A stretch of 64,000 bases of DNA from Maridesulfovibrio frigidus DSM 17176 (GTDB lineage Bacteria > Desulfobacterota > Desulfovibrionia > Desulfovibrionales > Desulfovibrionaceae), in contig NZ_JONL01000002.1 in assembly GCF_000711735.1 (NCBI RefSeq), positions 310,001-374,000 of the forward strand, written 5' to 3'. Of the stretch, positions 1-9,639 are shown one piece after another (within the stretch, counting starts at the first letter, position 1; every line of letters begins with the position of its first letter). The notes under the pieces were generated by a model. The model was not told the origin of the DNA. It did no database searches and saw only the letters and a program-made list of their open reading frames with translations. A program made the position numbers and the translations under genes.

Positions 1-923
1 ATTTTCCGTTACCAGCATACCACCTAATAGATTATGAAAAATATACTCTCAGCGCCCCCAGAAAAAGCGTTGATGGTCCAAGAGCCTTTCCTTTTGCAAG
101 GATCATCAGTTCAAGAGGATGCCCTATAAACTGTTGTTTCTGTCAGGTTAAAAAGATTATGGGCCTTAAATTTAGGCCCCGAAGTGCAAATTCAGTTTTA
201 GATGAAATAGCTTGGCTCAAAGAAACTTATGGTATTAAGTCACTAATTTTTGATGATGACAATTTATTTACTGATCGTCAGCGCGGAATTGACATTTTGC
301 AAGGGATGATTGATCGCGGCCTAGCAATGCCATGGTCATCAATAGCTACGGCTGTTTTTATGTTAGATGAAGAATTGATGGACCTCATACACAGAAGCGG
401 CTGCGAATACATGTCTATTTCGATAGAGTCTGGGACTCAACGAGTCCTCAAAGAAATCATCGGTAAGCCCATCAAATTTGATCATGCTAAAAAAATGGTC
501 AAGCTTGCCAGGGAAAAAGGTATATACGTTAGTGCGGCTTTCATTGTCGGATTTCCTACGGAGACTTGGGATGAAATCCGTAAAACCATTTCATATGCGG
601 AAGAATTAGAAACTGATTACACAAAAATTTTTGCGGCTGTCCCCATGCGCCATACGAAGCTTTGGGACTTATGTGTTGAACACAACAGTTTTAAAAAAGA
701 TTTTTCTGTAGAAAATATCTCATGGCACTCAGGACAAATTGAAGGTGATGAATTTACAATCAATGACCTTACCATTTTACGGACATACGAATGGGATAGA
801 ATTAATTTTAAAACGCCGGAAAAGATTAAAAACACAGCAGACATCATGGGAATCACAGAAGAAGAACTGCTTAAAATTAGGCGTGACACTCTACTCGGAG
901 CACATGAAAATATAAGTACGTAG
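1..923 (+). CDS. B12-binding-type radical SAM protein (5' end outside window)
   Basis: The frame is open from the left edge to the stop at 921-923, so the gene begins outside the window; the internal ATG at 159 is not the start. Bases 120-143 encode CPINCCFC, a CxxxCxxC motif that binds the [4Fe-4S] cluster of radical SAM enzymes, and this lies upstream of that ATG. Downstream are typical radical SAM barrel segments: DDDNLF near base 255, SISIESG near base 420 and FIVGFPTET near base 545. The layout resembles B12-binding-domain radical SAM proteins of the BchE/HpnJ type, whose cobalamin domain would lie off the window. The substrate is unknown. Four methyltransferase or radical SAM genes follow on the same strand, so a role in modifying a sugar or lipid is inferred. 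Confidence 0.85.
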   Translation, partial: FPLPAYHLIDYEKYTLSAPRKSVDGPRAFPFARIISSRGCPINCCFCQVKKIMGLKFRPRSANSVLDEIAWLKETYGIKSLIFDDDNLFTDRQRGIDILQGMIDRGLAMPWSSIATAVFMLDEELMDLIHRSGCEYMSISIESGTQRVLKEIIGKPIKFDHAKKMVKLAREKGIYVSAAFIVGFPTETWDEIRKTISYAEELETDYTKIFAAVPMRHTKLWDLCVEHNSFKKDFSVENISWHSGQIEGDEFTINDLTILRTYEWDRINFKTPEKIKNTADIMGITEEELLKIRRDTLLGAHENIST

Positions 924-1048
924 AGAGATGTTAAGGCAGATAATAATCCTAAAATAACATTTAGGAAACCAATACACATGAATAAGAACATTATATATGT
1001 GTTAACTGAGCAATTTTGACGTCGAAAAAAACGCAACAAAAGGATATA

Positions 1049-2194
1049 ATGTCCAATGCTATTCGTAAGTGTTCACTCTGCCTAAGTCCATCAGTAGAAG
1101 AACTACCAGAAATTCAACTTAAAGGCGTGACATCTGACTGTAACCCTTGGCCTTGCTCTGGAGTCTTTTGTATATGCCGCGACTGTGGACACATTCAAAA
1201 AAAAATGACTTCACGTTGGCTGAAGGATGTTGCCAATATATACTCTGAATACAACTCATATCCATTGAGCGAAGCTAAAGAACAACTAGTCTACGATAAT
1301 GGAATGCCAATATCCCGGAATAAGCGACTACTAAATCTTTTTTCTAAGGAAATTACACTCCCAGCGACAGGGAAAATACTAGATATAGGATGTGGTAAAG
1401 GGCAATTTTTACGGTGTTTTTCTGAAATGTATAATGGATGGGATTTGTTTGGATGCGATCAACAAGAAGATCTTCGTTCAGAAATCATGAGCATCCCCAA
1501 AGCCTGCAATTATTACACACAAAATTTCGAAAAAATTGATGAAAAATTTAACTTTATTTCACTGCTATACGTCATTGAACATTTATTTGAGCCTGTCGAA
1601 ATGCTGCGTTCTATCAAGGATAAATTGCATGATGGAGGAGTTGTTTTCATCCAGACGGGCGACCTGAAAGTTAATCCCTTCGACCTTGCTGTCGTTGACC
1701 ATTGCTCATATTTTACATTGAGCACGCTTGAGCAACTTATGCGACAAGCTGGATTTAAAATCATTGCTTCCTCCAATGCATGGAACTCTAAAGAAATTGG
1801 GGTACTTGCACAGCGTGATGACAATATTGATACTCCAACCAAAATTATTAATTACTATCAAGAGAATATGGATCTAATTCATAGACACAATTCTTGGCTT
1901 ACAAATATACTTGATGATCTAAAAGATTTTGATAGCAATCGCAAAATAGGCATTCTCGGAACGGCAATATCTGGTACATGGCTTGCAAGTTCATTGCAAC
2001 GCGAATCGTTCTTTTGGGTTGATGAAGATCTGTCGCAAACAGGTAAAAAGCATATGGGCGCTGTAGTCATGAGTATAAAAATGGTACCTGCAAACAGCAT
2101 GATATATTTACCATTTCCAAATAGTATAGCTCGCGATATTTGTTCGAGACTACAGAAAACTCGTCCTGATATTGAATTTAAATATCCACAATAA
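1049..2194 (+). CDS. Class I SAM methyltransferase, C-methyltransferase-like
   Basis: The 381-residue protein begins at ATG 1049, preceded by AAAGG with 6-base spacing; a longer frame from TTG 1016 has no such support. The N-terminus has paired cysteines (CSLC near residue 8 and CRDC near residue 42) like the zinc-binding domain of NDP-hexose C-methyltransferases. Next comes SAM motif I, ILDIGCGKG (about residues 110-118), and YVIEHLFEP. The C-terminal third has a second Rossmann-like glycine segment, IGILGTAISG, as in the Methyltransf_13/12/14 architecture. It probably methylates a nucleotide-activated sugar in the glycan pathway of this region, but the substrate cannot be read from sequence. 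Confidence 0.8.
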   Translation: MSNAIRKCSLCLSPSVEELPEIQLKGVTSDCNPWPCSGVFCICRDCGHIQKKMTSRWLKDVANIYSEYNSYPLSEAKEQLVYDNGMPISRNKRLLNLFSKEITLPATGKILDIGCGKGQFLRCFSEMYNGWDLFGCDQQEDLRSEIMSIPKACNYYTQNFEKIDEKFNFISLLYVIEHLFEPVEMLRSIKDKLHDGGVVFIQTGDLKVNPFDLAVVDHCSYFTLSTLEQLMRQAGFKIIASSNAWNSKEIGVLAQRDDNIDTPTKIINYYQENMDLIHRHNSWLTNILDDLKDFDSNRKIGILGTAISGTWLASSLQRESFFWVDEDLSQTGKKHMGAVVMSIKMVPANSMIYLPFPNSIARDICSRLQKTRPDIEFKYPQ

Positions 2195-2247
2195 CAATGG
2201 AGTCATTTCATTGACTGCAATAACACAATTTAACAACCACAATTATT

Positions 2248-3258
2248 ATGTACGAAAATAAGCCAAAGCTTCACAAAAGAGAAAAAGACCCCAACAGGGG
2301 CCATCTGCATATGATAGCGATTGATGTCACAAACAAGTGCAACATGAATTGCGAGCACTGCTATGCTTCAACGTTTAAGCATATCCCAGAAGTTGAAATT
2401 AACGAGTTTAAGACATTTTGCGACGAAGCATACCAACTCGGAGCATCCCACTATATACTCCAGGGTGGAGAGGCAATTCTAGACTTTGAAAGATTAAAAA
2501 AACTTATTCCTCTACTTTATCCACAAGAATCATACATAAATGTAATGTCTAATGGATGGGAAATGGACATCGAAATGATTCGTAAGCTCAAGAATCTTGA
2601 TGTGGACAAAATTGGGTTGAGTCTTGACTCTGGTTTTGCCAAAGAACATGATGCGAACCGCATGCCCGGAGCATATGACCGAGTAATTACTGCCATTAAA
2701 AACATAAAATCCGAAGGCTTACACTCTTCCATTTCAACAGTAGTAACCAGAGGTTCTTTACAGAACGCTAACTTTAAGAAAATATTAGAAATAGCATCGA
2801 AACTTGATGTTCGCGTGGACGTTCAGGTTGCAATGCCCGTAGGCAAGTGGGAAGGCAAAAAAGATATTCGTATTACCCCCGACGAAGCTAAATTTTTAAA
2901 AAACATCTATATTAGTAAGGGCCTTTTACCTAGCGGACGACGTCATATCGGCAGAGATATTTATAAATTCTCGGAAAAGGACCGATGCATTGCGGGTAAA
3001 TATTTCATGGCAGTCACAGCAAGCGGTGAAATATTACCGTGTAACTTTTGCCAATATACACTTGGAAATATTAAAGACACATCACTTATTCAAGCTAGAC
3101 AAGATTTGATGACAAGTAAGTGGTTTCAAGGAACACACCCACGCTGCCTGCTAGGTGAGGACGATGACTTTTTCGACCAATATGTAACTCCCAATATTGC
3201 TAAAGAAAAGCCCCTTGATGCATACGAACTTTTTAGTCTAGAGAGGACAAATGATTAA
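2248..3258 (+). CDS. Radical SAM/SPASM-like protein
   Basis: This 336-residue protein has the radical SAM cluster motif CNMNCEHC at residues 31-38, followed by barrel strands such as YILQGGEA, where the GGE-type motif contacts SAM. A C-terminal cysteine group (CIAGKYF near 247, LPCNFCQY near 263) suggests a SPASM or Twitch auxiliary cluster. The stop overlaps the next start by 8 bases, so it is translationally coupled to the TylF-like gene. Radical SAM/SPASM proteins in polysaccharide loci are often of unknown function, and no substrate is claimed. The ribosome-binding site is weak. Confidence 0.8.
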   Translation: MYENKPKLHKREKDPNRGHLHMIAIDVTNKCNMNCEHCYASTFKHIPEVEINEFKTFCDEAYQLGASHYILQGGEAILDFERLKKLIPLLYPQESYINVMSNGWEMDIEMIRKLKNLDVDKIGLSLDSGFAKEHDANRMPGAYDRVITAIKNIKSEGLHSSISTVVTRGSLQNANFKKILEIASKLDVRVDVQVAMPVGKWEGKKDIRITPDEAKFLKNIYISKGLLPSGRRHIGRDIYKFSEKDRCIAGKYFMAVTASGEILPCNFCQYTLGNIKDTSLIQARQDLMTSKWFQGTHPRCLLGEDDDFFDQYVTPNIAKEKPLDAYELFSLERTND

Positions 3259-4015
3259 TAAATTTGATGGAGACGGGAAAACTTTAAGTGATAGTAAAAT
3301 TGAAGAATTAATTTCTGATCATTGCGAGAAACATAATTTCACCCCTCTAGACGCAATGAAACACTGGATGGTTTTAGGACGAAGACAATGGATGAAAAGA
3401 TTTTTGGCACATTCGGAATTTTTTAAAAAAACACTCACTGTCCCCGGAGATATCGCTGAACTGGGAGTATTTCGAGGCATGGGCCTTTTTACGTGGGCTA
3501 ATTTGCTAGAATCATACTGTGTCGGAGATAGAACAAAAGTGGTATGGGGATTTGATAATTGGGAAGGTTTTACACAGTTCTCACCAGAAGATGGCGAAGC
3601 CGACGACGCAGCACACAAAAATATTGGTGAGTTTTCCCCTAAAGACTTTTATCAGGAACTACTTGATGCAATTAAACTTTTTGATCAAGATCGCTTCATA
3701 CCACAAAAACCACGAATAAAACTAGTCAAAGGTCCGCTAGAAGAAACCGCAGCTCAATTCGTGCTAGATAATCCAGGAGTTAGGTTCTCATTAATCCATT
3801 TTGATTGCGACCTCTATGCTCCAACCAAAGCTGCCCTCGAAGCTTTTTGGCCGGTCCTTAGCCGCGGAGGCATAATGCTCTTCGACGAGTATAGCATTCC
3901 ACAATGGCCAGGAGAGACAAAAGCCGTAGACGATTTTTTTGCTGACAAGCCTGAGATCAGAATAGAAACTTTAAGCTGGACAAATGTTCCTTCAGGATTT
4001 GTTGTTAAAAAATAA
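3251..4015 (+). CDS. TylF/MycF-family O-methyltransferase
   Basis: The 254-residue product resembles macrocin-O-methyltransferase (TylF). It has a SAM-binding segment AELGVFRGMG (about residues 68-77), a central acidic stretch DNWEGF, and the metal and substrate region HFDCDLYAPT followed by GGIMLFDEY. Members methylate sugar hydroxyls using Mg2+. The gene overlaps the upstream radical SAM gene by 8 bases and is followed 26 bases later by an FkbM-like gene, so these form a transcription unit. A sugar O-methylation role is likely; the exact position and sugar are unknown. Confidence 0.85.
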   Translation: MINKFDGDGKTLSDSKIEELISDHCEKHNFTPLDAMKHWMVLGRRQWMKRFLAHSEFFKKTLTVPGDIAELGVFRGMGLFTWANLLESYCVGDRTKVVWGFDNWEGFTQFSPEDGEADDAAHKNIGEFSPKDFYQELLDAIKLFDQDRFIPQKPRIKLVKGPLEETAAQFVLDNPGVRFSLIHFDCDLYAPTKAALEAFWPVLSRGGIMLFDEYSIPQWPGETKAVDDFFADKPEIRIETLSWTNVPSGFVVKK

Positions 4016-4041
4016 TTACAGCCCTAGTACGGAAAAGATAC

Positions 4042-5472
4042 ATGTTAAGTAAAAATAAATATTCGATTCACCATATAGGTGGGCGCCGGGCAACCTCTTC
4101 GCTAAAGCATGATTTTTTCCAGAAGGACTCTATCTGGACATTTTATGACGCAGATGAATCATGCATTGAGCAGATAAAATCAAAAACAGACGAAAAAACA
4201 ACACAGGTTTTACCTTATTGTCTTTTTTCTAAAAAACAACAGGTTGAATTTAATATTAACGTTGACCCAACAACGAACTCGATATTCGATTTAAACAGTA
4301 AGTTCAAAGACTTATATCTTGATCACGACTACCCTTTGTATGGGCCAATGGACTTTAGACTTGGCGATACAGTAAAGAACATAAAAAAAGTTGAACTAAG
4401 CTGTACGTCTATGGATATTCTTGCCCAGGATAATGATTTTATCGCACCTGATATTCTTTCAATTGATGCACAAGGAGCTTCCTACGATGTTCTTGAAGGA
4501 AGTATTAATTGTCTAAAGAGTAAGACCATTGCTGTGAGCTGTGAAGTCGAATTTGTGCCTATTTATGAGGGCCAGAAACTATTCGGGCATGTTGCTAATT
4601 ATTTAAATGACAATGGATTTATCTTTTGTTGCTTTTTAAAGTTCGGCAAAGGCTCAATGTATCGCGAATCAGTCGGCCTTCGCGGAGATGGCTTCCAAAC
4701 ATATGCAGACACTTTTTTCTTAAAAGATATTAATGCGATTCTTAAAGAAAACTCAGGACAGGAAGCAGTTACCAGGCTTTATAAAACAGCTTATGCCGCA
4801 TTGGTATACGGCTACACAGAATACACAATACAAAGCCTTAGAAGTGCAAAAGAATTCCCCTCATGTGATGAAACAAAAAACATCCCCTATAAAGAACTTT
4901 TAGATTCTTTTTATGAAATTGCTAGCACTACCGAATATAAAATGTTGCAAAGTTTCGACGAGGTTTTTCCTCAAAATGCAAATCTTAGACGATTCAGTAA
5001 AAATCAAGATGAGGTCGATCACGATTCCTATCAGAGACTTCTGAATGTTTTAGATGTACTAACTAAGAAAGCTATTGCTGAGAACGTTCCCAATATTTTA
5101 GTTATTAGCTATACACGCTTTAATCAAAAGATTTCAACTCAAATAAAATCAGTAATTAAAGTTCAATACTTTTTTGACAATGCAATCCAAGATAGCGAAC
5201 ATTCTCCTGCAAATAAAATTAGGAGTGTTCCAGAAAATTCTTTTGTTTTAATAACTGCTTCACATAAAACCCCAGAGATAATGGCTCAACTAAAAGAACT
5301 TGGGATAACTGAAGACAACATATTTGTTACGGGGCACTGGGTTCCTACTGATTCGCCAGAAACATCTAAAATAGAATCTTTCTTATCTGAAAATGGATTT
5401 GAAATGGTTGCTAATTTGCTAAAAGACAAAAGGAAAAAACAAAACTACAAAAGAAATCCCCTTATCCCATAA
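4042..5472 (+). CDS. FkbM-like methyltransferase with C-terminal Rossmann-like extension
   Basis: The first ~230 of 476 residues read as an FkbM methyltransferase: an N-terminal FYDADESC segment, the LPYCLFSKKQ segment, and ILSIDAQGASYDVLEG, the typical 'D-x-QG-E' region followed by a conserved glutamate segment. FkbM domains methylate hydroxyls of sugars or lipids. The C-terminal ~200 residues hold a predicted alpha/beta segment (ILVISYTRFNQKI, FVLITASHKTPEI) like the nucleotide-binding add-on modules found in other proteins of this locus. It is the last gene of the forward unit and converges on the reverse cluster with only 38 bases between the stops; no hairpin terminator is visible there. 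Confidence 0.75.
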   Translation: MLSKNKYSIHHIGGRRATSSLKHDFFQKDSIWTFYDADESCIEQIKSKTDEKTTQVLPYCLFSKKQQVEFNINVDPTTNSIFDLNSKFKDLYLDHDYPLYGPMDFRLGDTVKNIKKVELSCTSMDILAQDNDFIAPDILSIDAQGASYDVLEGSINCLKSKTIAVSCEVEFVPIYEGQKLFGHVANYLNDNGFIFCCFLKFGKGSMYRESVGLRGDGFQTYADTFFLKDINAILKENSGQEAVTRLYKTAYAALVYGYTEYTIQSLRSAKEFPSCDETKNIPYKELLDSFYEIASTTEYKMLQSFDEVFPQNANLRRFSKNQDEVDHDSYQRLLNVLDVLTKKAIAENVPNILVISYTRFNQKISTQIKSVIKVQYFFDNAIQDSEHSPANKIRSVPENSFVLITASHKTPEIMAQLKELGITEDNIFVTGHWVPTDSPETSKIESFLSENGFEMVANLLKDKRKKQNYKRNPLIP

Positions 5473-5510
5473 AATCAATATTAGATCTGCCGTGCAAGAG
5501 ATTTTCCAAG

Positions 5511-7502
5511 CTATAAAACCAGTTTGACAGTATCTTCGACAGCTTTGAAATATTCCTCACCAAGTTCAACTTCACAGTGAGAACTTTTATATACCATCAA
5601 TCGGGTTCCTAAGAACCTCGCCATAGGATCTGTTGTCCCGTGTATCCAGTAGGATGCGAATGCTGAAGACCGCTTCTTATCACAATACCTGTCCAGTTCT
5701 GAGTCTTCAGCGACAACTTCAAACATCAACATTCCTTCAGATTCATCAGAATAAGCATACTTACCTAACCCGCCATCGGTAACTTTATAGGGCAAATCGG
5801 CATCGAGAGTAGAATCAATTTTAAGCAATTCCTGTGGATAAATAAACAAAGGATTGCTGCCGAACATGTTATGAATAAAATTCCCATCACTATTTTTCCG
5901 CAGGAAATAACTTGGCCATAAAGGAGTATAGTTTTCATCCATAGCTTGAGCACTATATCGATGGATATATTGAACACCTTCCGCAAATAATTCAACACTA
6001 GCAATATCTAAAGAAGTCTCTGAGTTGTATTTAGGCACAATCTTTTCAACAAAAGGTTCATGCCGCACTCGTATCCCATTAACTAATAGAATATCGTATC
6101 CAGTATCTAGTTTTTGCAAAGCAGCTCTCAAAAAATCTGCCGAGAACATGAAATCTGCAATAGGAATAAAAGCAACACTTCCAGCGTTGTACGCCTGTTC
6201 AAGTGCATCATTCTGGCATAGTGTCATCAATGAATACTTACAAAAAGACCTGCTTCCGCAATTATTTTTTTCTACAAGAGATTCAATGGATATTAATTCA
6301 GCAGGGATCAGGCTCTTTAGTGTTTTCCACTCAGGATAGCTTTTAATGCACTCAAAATCTTGTTCGCGAGTATAAATTGTATAGCTTAAATCATGCTCCT
6401 TCGCAGCATGGGGAATATTTCCTGAAGCTAAAAGAGATCGTAACCCAAGTTCCATAAAAATCTTTATATAACTTTCCCCCCAGACTGGCGTCGAACATTT
6501 AAGGCGAACCTTCCTGTTCTTAAATTCTGGGCAAACATCTCTCCTCATCCACTTATCCAGAATAGACGAAATATCTCCAGACTCAATCATTTGGCCTACA
6601 GCCTGCAATTCAGTAGAGTTTGGAGAAAAATATAATGCTCTAGAGATAAACGTCTCAGCTCCGACTAGATCTCCTGATAAAGCTTTCAATTCTGCGAGTT
6701 TGGTCAAGGAAAAATGGCAACAGGGATACTCGAGTAAAGTCGGCTCAAAAACATCCAAAGCAGCCTTAAATTTACTGTCCTGAACGAGTAAGCAGGCCGC
6801 GGCATCTCTTGCAATGGCATAAAAAGGATAATTTTCAGCAAGATTAATTAATTTCTCTATTTTAGAATTAGGATCCTTTATTGCTTTCCTAAGTTCACCT
6901 TCAAGGTATTTACCAAGGCACATTTTTTCTAATTCAAGCTTATTTAGGGCTTCTTCGCGTGTTTTTTTTTGCCTAGATCTTCTTTCTTTTACCTTTTCAT
7001 CGATCCTAGTGTTAATTACAGAGGCAACCTCTTTATGAAAAACAGCAACATCACCCTCTAATCCAACATCATTAACTAAGATTTTGTATGAAAAATCCCA
7101 GTTTCTATCGTCAGTAACGTATGAAAAAATATCATAAAGATTCAAAACAGATAAGTTGCTATTTTGGGAAAAGATTGTTTTTAATACATCAAAAACAAAT
7201 TGGGGTGGAGCAGTATTGATTATCAAATCTAGGTCAGGAAACTCTGAAATATTAGCAGGATTAGCCATGGCAATGTGTTTACTAACAATAGTCGAACACA
7301 TGTCAAAGCCAGCCACAAGCTCGACCGAAGTAGAATCTTTAAATATGTCTACTATCTTTACCCCAGCCTCAGCCATTCCATAAACAGCTACTCGCACTCT
7401 TTTTTGAGGAAGAGTAGACAAATAGTCTTCGAGACTATTCAAGTAGGTATCTGGCATCCTATCATCTGCTAAGTACTCAAGCCCTAAATTAATTAACTTC
7501 AT
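5511..7502 (-). CDS. Rossmann/TPR/glycosyltransferase-like protein, paralog A
   Basis: The 663-residue product is not assigned to a named family. Residues ~30-130 form a Rossmann-like module (VAVYGMAEAG, then LIINTAPP). Residues ~170-320 are helical and TPR-like. The C-terminal half begins with STPVWGESYIKIF and holds DADLPYKVTDGG-type acidic motifs, reminiscent of a glycosyltransferase fold. It aligns along its whole length with the next upstream gene, so the two are tandem duplicates. ATG 7502 is chosen over GTG 7508 because AAAGG lies 6 bases upstream and the paralog begins at the same place. It is the last gene of the reverse cluster, next to a Maf protein, which suggests glycan transfer to flagellin. 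That role is inference. Confidence 0.6.
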   Translation of the reverse strand: MKLINLGLEYLADDRMPDTYLNSLEDYLSTLPQKRVRVAVYGMAEAGVKIVDIFKDSTSVELVAGFDMCSTIVSKHIAMANPANISEFPDLDLIINTAPPQFVFDVLKTIFSQNSNLSVLNLYDIFSYVTDDRNWDFSYKILVNDVGLEGDVAVFHKEVASVINTRIDEKVKERRSRQKKTREEALNKLELEKMCLGKYLEGELRKAIKDPNSKIEKLINLAENYPFYAIARDAAACLLVQDSKFKAALDVFEPTLLEYPCCHFSLTKLAELKALSGDLVGAETFISRALYFSPNSTELQAVGQMIESGDISSILDKWMRRDVCPEFKNRKVRLKCSTPVWGESYIKIFMELGLRSLLASGNIPHAAKEHDLSYTIYTREQDFECIKSYPEWKTLKSLIPAELISIESLVEKNNCGSRSFCKYSLMTLCQNDALEQAYNAGSVAFIPIADFMFSADFLRAALQKLDTGYDILLVNGIRVRHEPFVEKIVPKYNSETSLDIASVELFAEGVQYIHRYSAQAMDENYTPLWPSYFLRKNSDGNFIHNMFGSNPLFIYPQELLKIDSTLDADLPYKVTDGGLGKYAYSDESEGMLMFEVVAEDSELDRYCDKKRSSAFASYWIHGTTDPMARFLGTRLMVYKSSHCEVELGEEYFKAVEDTVKLVL

Positions 7503-7586
7503 AAACACCCTTTAAAAAAAACCGAGCCTATTTCAAACAATGACAAAAATCATCTTCATACATCTTCACAGTAGAAATAAAAAAAC

Positions 7587-9578
7587 TTACAAAACAAAAT
7601 CAAGTGAATCTTGAATGAATTTTCGGAAAGTAGCGCAAGAAGAGTCACCTGCTCCGTCTTTGTTATACATCATCATTCTCGTTCCAAAATATCTACTTAA
7701 CGGATCGGTTCGCCCGTACAACCAGTAAGTGCATTCATTTAAATTCCGACTTCTCTTTTCGTGAAAACCCAACTTTTCCATTTCATCTACAATCTCAAAA
7801 AGTAACATACCCTCGACATCATCAGCAAAAGCATACCGTCCTAACCCTCCATCTGTGGCCCTATACGGCAAGTCTGCATCGAGAGTTGTATCCATTTGTA
7901 ATACTTTTTTTGGGGGATGAATAAATAAAGGATTATTCCCAAAAATTGAGTACATAACGCAACTAGCATCCTCATAAACGAAGTAATTCGGGGTTACAGG
8001 AGTGAACTTATCCATTTTCGCTTGTAAGCTAGAAGGATGCATCACCTCAAGCCCTGCCTTGGAAAAAGCCTCTGTAGAGGCGGCTAAAATGCCATCCTTC
8101 ATTAATCCAGATCTAACCTTTTCACGAATTCCCGGAAAAGAAGCACGGAGGCCGCTGACAAACAGCGTATCGTAGCCCATATCTAATATTGCCAAAGCAT
8201 TCTTTAAAAAATTATTCGCAAAAAAAGAATCCCCAAGAGGAAGAAACAAAGCTCTTCCTTCCTCTGCCGATCTTTGAAGAGCATGATTCTGACACATAGA
8301 CATGCAAGAAAATTTATTTGAAAAAGAAAACTTATCCTCAAAATTTTCCTTAACAGAATCAATATCAATCAGACAGACTGACACTAGTGACTGTAGAATA
8401 TCCCATTGAGGGTAACTTTTTATAGATTCAAATTCATTTTCATAAGAATATATATCAAAGCAAACATCATATTCCTTTGCGGCAAAAGGAATATTTCCAG
8501 AGGCAAGAAGTGAACTTAATCCAAATTCCATAAATATTTTTATGAACTCTTTGCCCCAGATCGGAACAGCACATCGAAGGCGAACCTTCCTACTTTTAAG
8601 AGCAGGCCTAACTTCGCGTGCGCTCCACTTATCCTCTATACCACTTAAGTCTCCATGTTCCAGTGAGCAAAGTAGCTCCTTAAGTTCATATGAGTCTGGG
8701 AAATAGTAAAGCCCCTTTCTGGCAAACTGAATAGAATCCTTTACCCTTCCACTTAGAGCATACAATTCAGCTAGTTTTTGCAGAGAAAAACGGCAGCATG
8801 GATACATTTCAATTGTTGGCTCAAAGGCTTTCACTGCATCCAAAAACAACCTTTTTTTCACAAGCAAAACAGCCGCAGCATCTCTTGCAATCACGAAAAA
8901 TGGGAATTTATCTGCAAGCGCCAAAAGATTTTCAACGCTACGATTTCCAGAATGAACGGCCTCATCAAGCTTCTCTTCCAAAAATCGGCCAAGACATTTT
9001 TGCTCACTAACAAGCTCTTCTAAAATATCTTGGTGCGATACAGTTCTAGCCTTTTTAATTTTTTGCAGAACGTCATCAATTCGCTGGTTTATACTTTTAG
9101 CAATATCTTTATGATATTCTGCAAGAACACCCTTGAGCCGATCATGTTGAACCAAAATTCTATATGAATAATCCCAGTTTCTTTCATCTAAAACGAATGC
9201 TTTAAGATCATACAAATTTAAAACATCAACATTTGAATTTTCGCTTAAAATAAAACTATTAATCTCGAACACATACTGAGGCGGAGCGGTATTAATAACT
9301 AAGTCAATGTCAGTAAATTTATGAAGCTCATCGGGGCGAGTTATGACTAGATTTCCGCCCACCACTTCTGGACGCACATCTATACATGCAGTCAGTTCAA
9401 CTCTGTTGTCATTTAAAAGCCTAGCTGAAATTTTCTGCCCAGCCTCAGCCATTCCATACACTGCAATTTTGGGAAGATTTGTGGAAAAGCATGATAGATA
9501 TTTAATTAATTCTTCAAGGTTTTTTTCTGGAAGTCTATCATTCGCGACATACTCAAAATCCATATTATGCAGTTTCAA
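7587..9578 (-). CDS. Rossmann/TPR/glycosyltransferase-like protein, paralog B
   Basis: This 663-residue tandem paralog of the downstream gene has the same three parts: an N-terminal Rossmann-like module (IAVYGMAEAGQKI), a central TPR-like helical region, and a C-terminal domain starting AVPIWGKEFIKIF with DADLPYRATDGGLG. The motifs DADLPY-ATDGG, NPLFI-P and RTDP are identical or nearly so in both copies, marking likely functional residues. The start is a TTG at 9578 with a GGGGGA tract 8 bases upstream; an ATG lies five codons in. The family function is unknown. A glycosyltransferase-like role acting on flagellin or a surface glycan is inferred from the adjacent DUF115/Maf gene. Confidence 0.6.
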   Translation of the reverse strand: MKLHNMDFEYVANDRLPEKNLEELIKYLSCFSTNLPKIAVYGMAEAGQKISARLLNDNRVELTACIDVRPEVVGGNLVITRPDELHKFTDIDLVINTAPPQYVFEINSFILSENSNVDVLNLYDLKAFVLDERNWDYSYRILVQHDRLKGVLAEYHKDIAKSINQRIDDVLQKIKKARTVSHQDILEELVSEQKCLGRFLEEKLDEAVHSGNRSVENLLALADKFPFFVIARDAAAVLLVKKRLFLDAVKAFEPTIEMYPCCRFSLQKLAELYALSGRVKDSIQFARKGLYYFPDSYELKELLCSLEHGDLSGIEDKWSAREVRPALKSRKVRLRCAVPIWGKEFIKIFMEFGLSSLLASGNIPFAAKEYDVCFDIYSYENEFESIKSYPQWDILQSLVSVCLIDIDSVKENFEDKFSFSNKFSCMSMCQNHALQRSAEEGRALFLPLGDSFFANNFLKNALAILDMGYDTLFVSGLRASFPGIREKVRSGLMKDGILAASTEAFSKAGLEVMHPSSLQAKMDKFTPVTPNYFVYEDASCVMYSIFGNNPLFIHPPKKVLQMDTTLDADLPYRATDGGLGRYAFADDVEGMLLFEIVDEMEKLGFHEKRSRNLNECTYWLYGRTDPLSRYFGTRMMMYNKDGAGDSSCATFRKFIQDSLDFVL

Positions 9579-9639
9579 AATGACAATCCCCCATAAAACT
9601 GTAGAACGTCCATACGACTAGCGACACTCTTTTAAATGC

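Noticed and set aside
617-1039. Reverse frame over the radical SAM gene end
   Set aside because: It is the antisense of a clear coding region with hydrophobic bias typical of shadow frames.
6025-6339. Forward frames inside the tandem paralogs
   Set aside because: The paralog proteins on the reverse strand are continuous and conserved between copies; forward frames are not.
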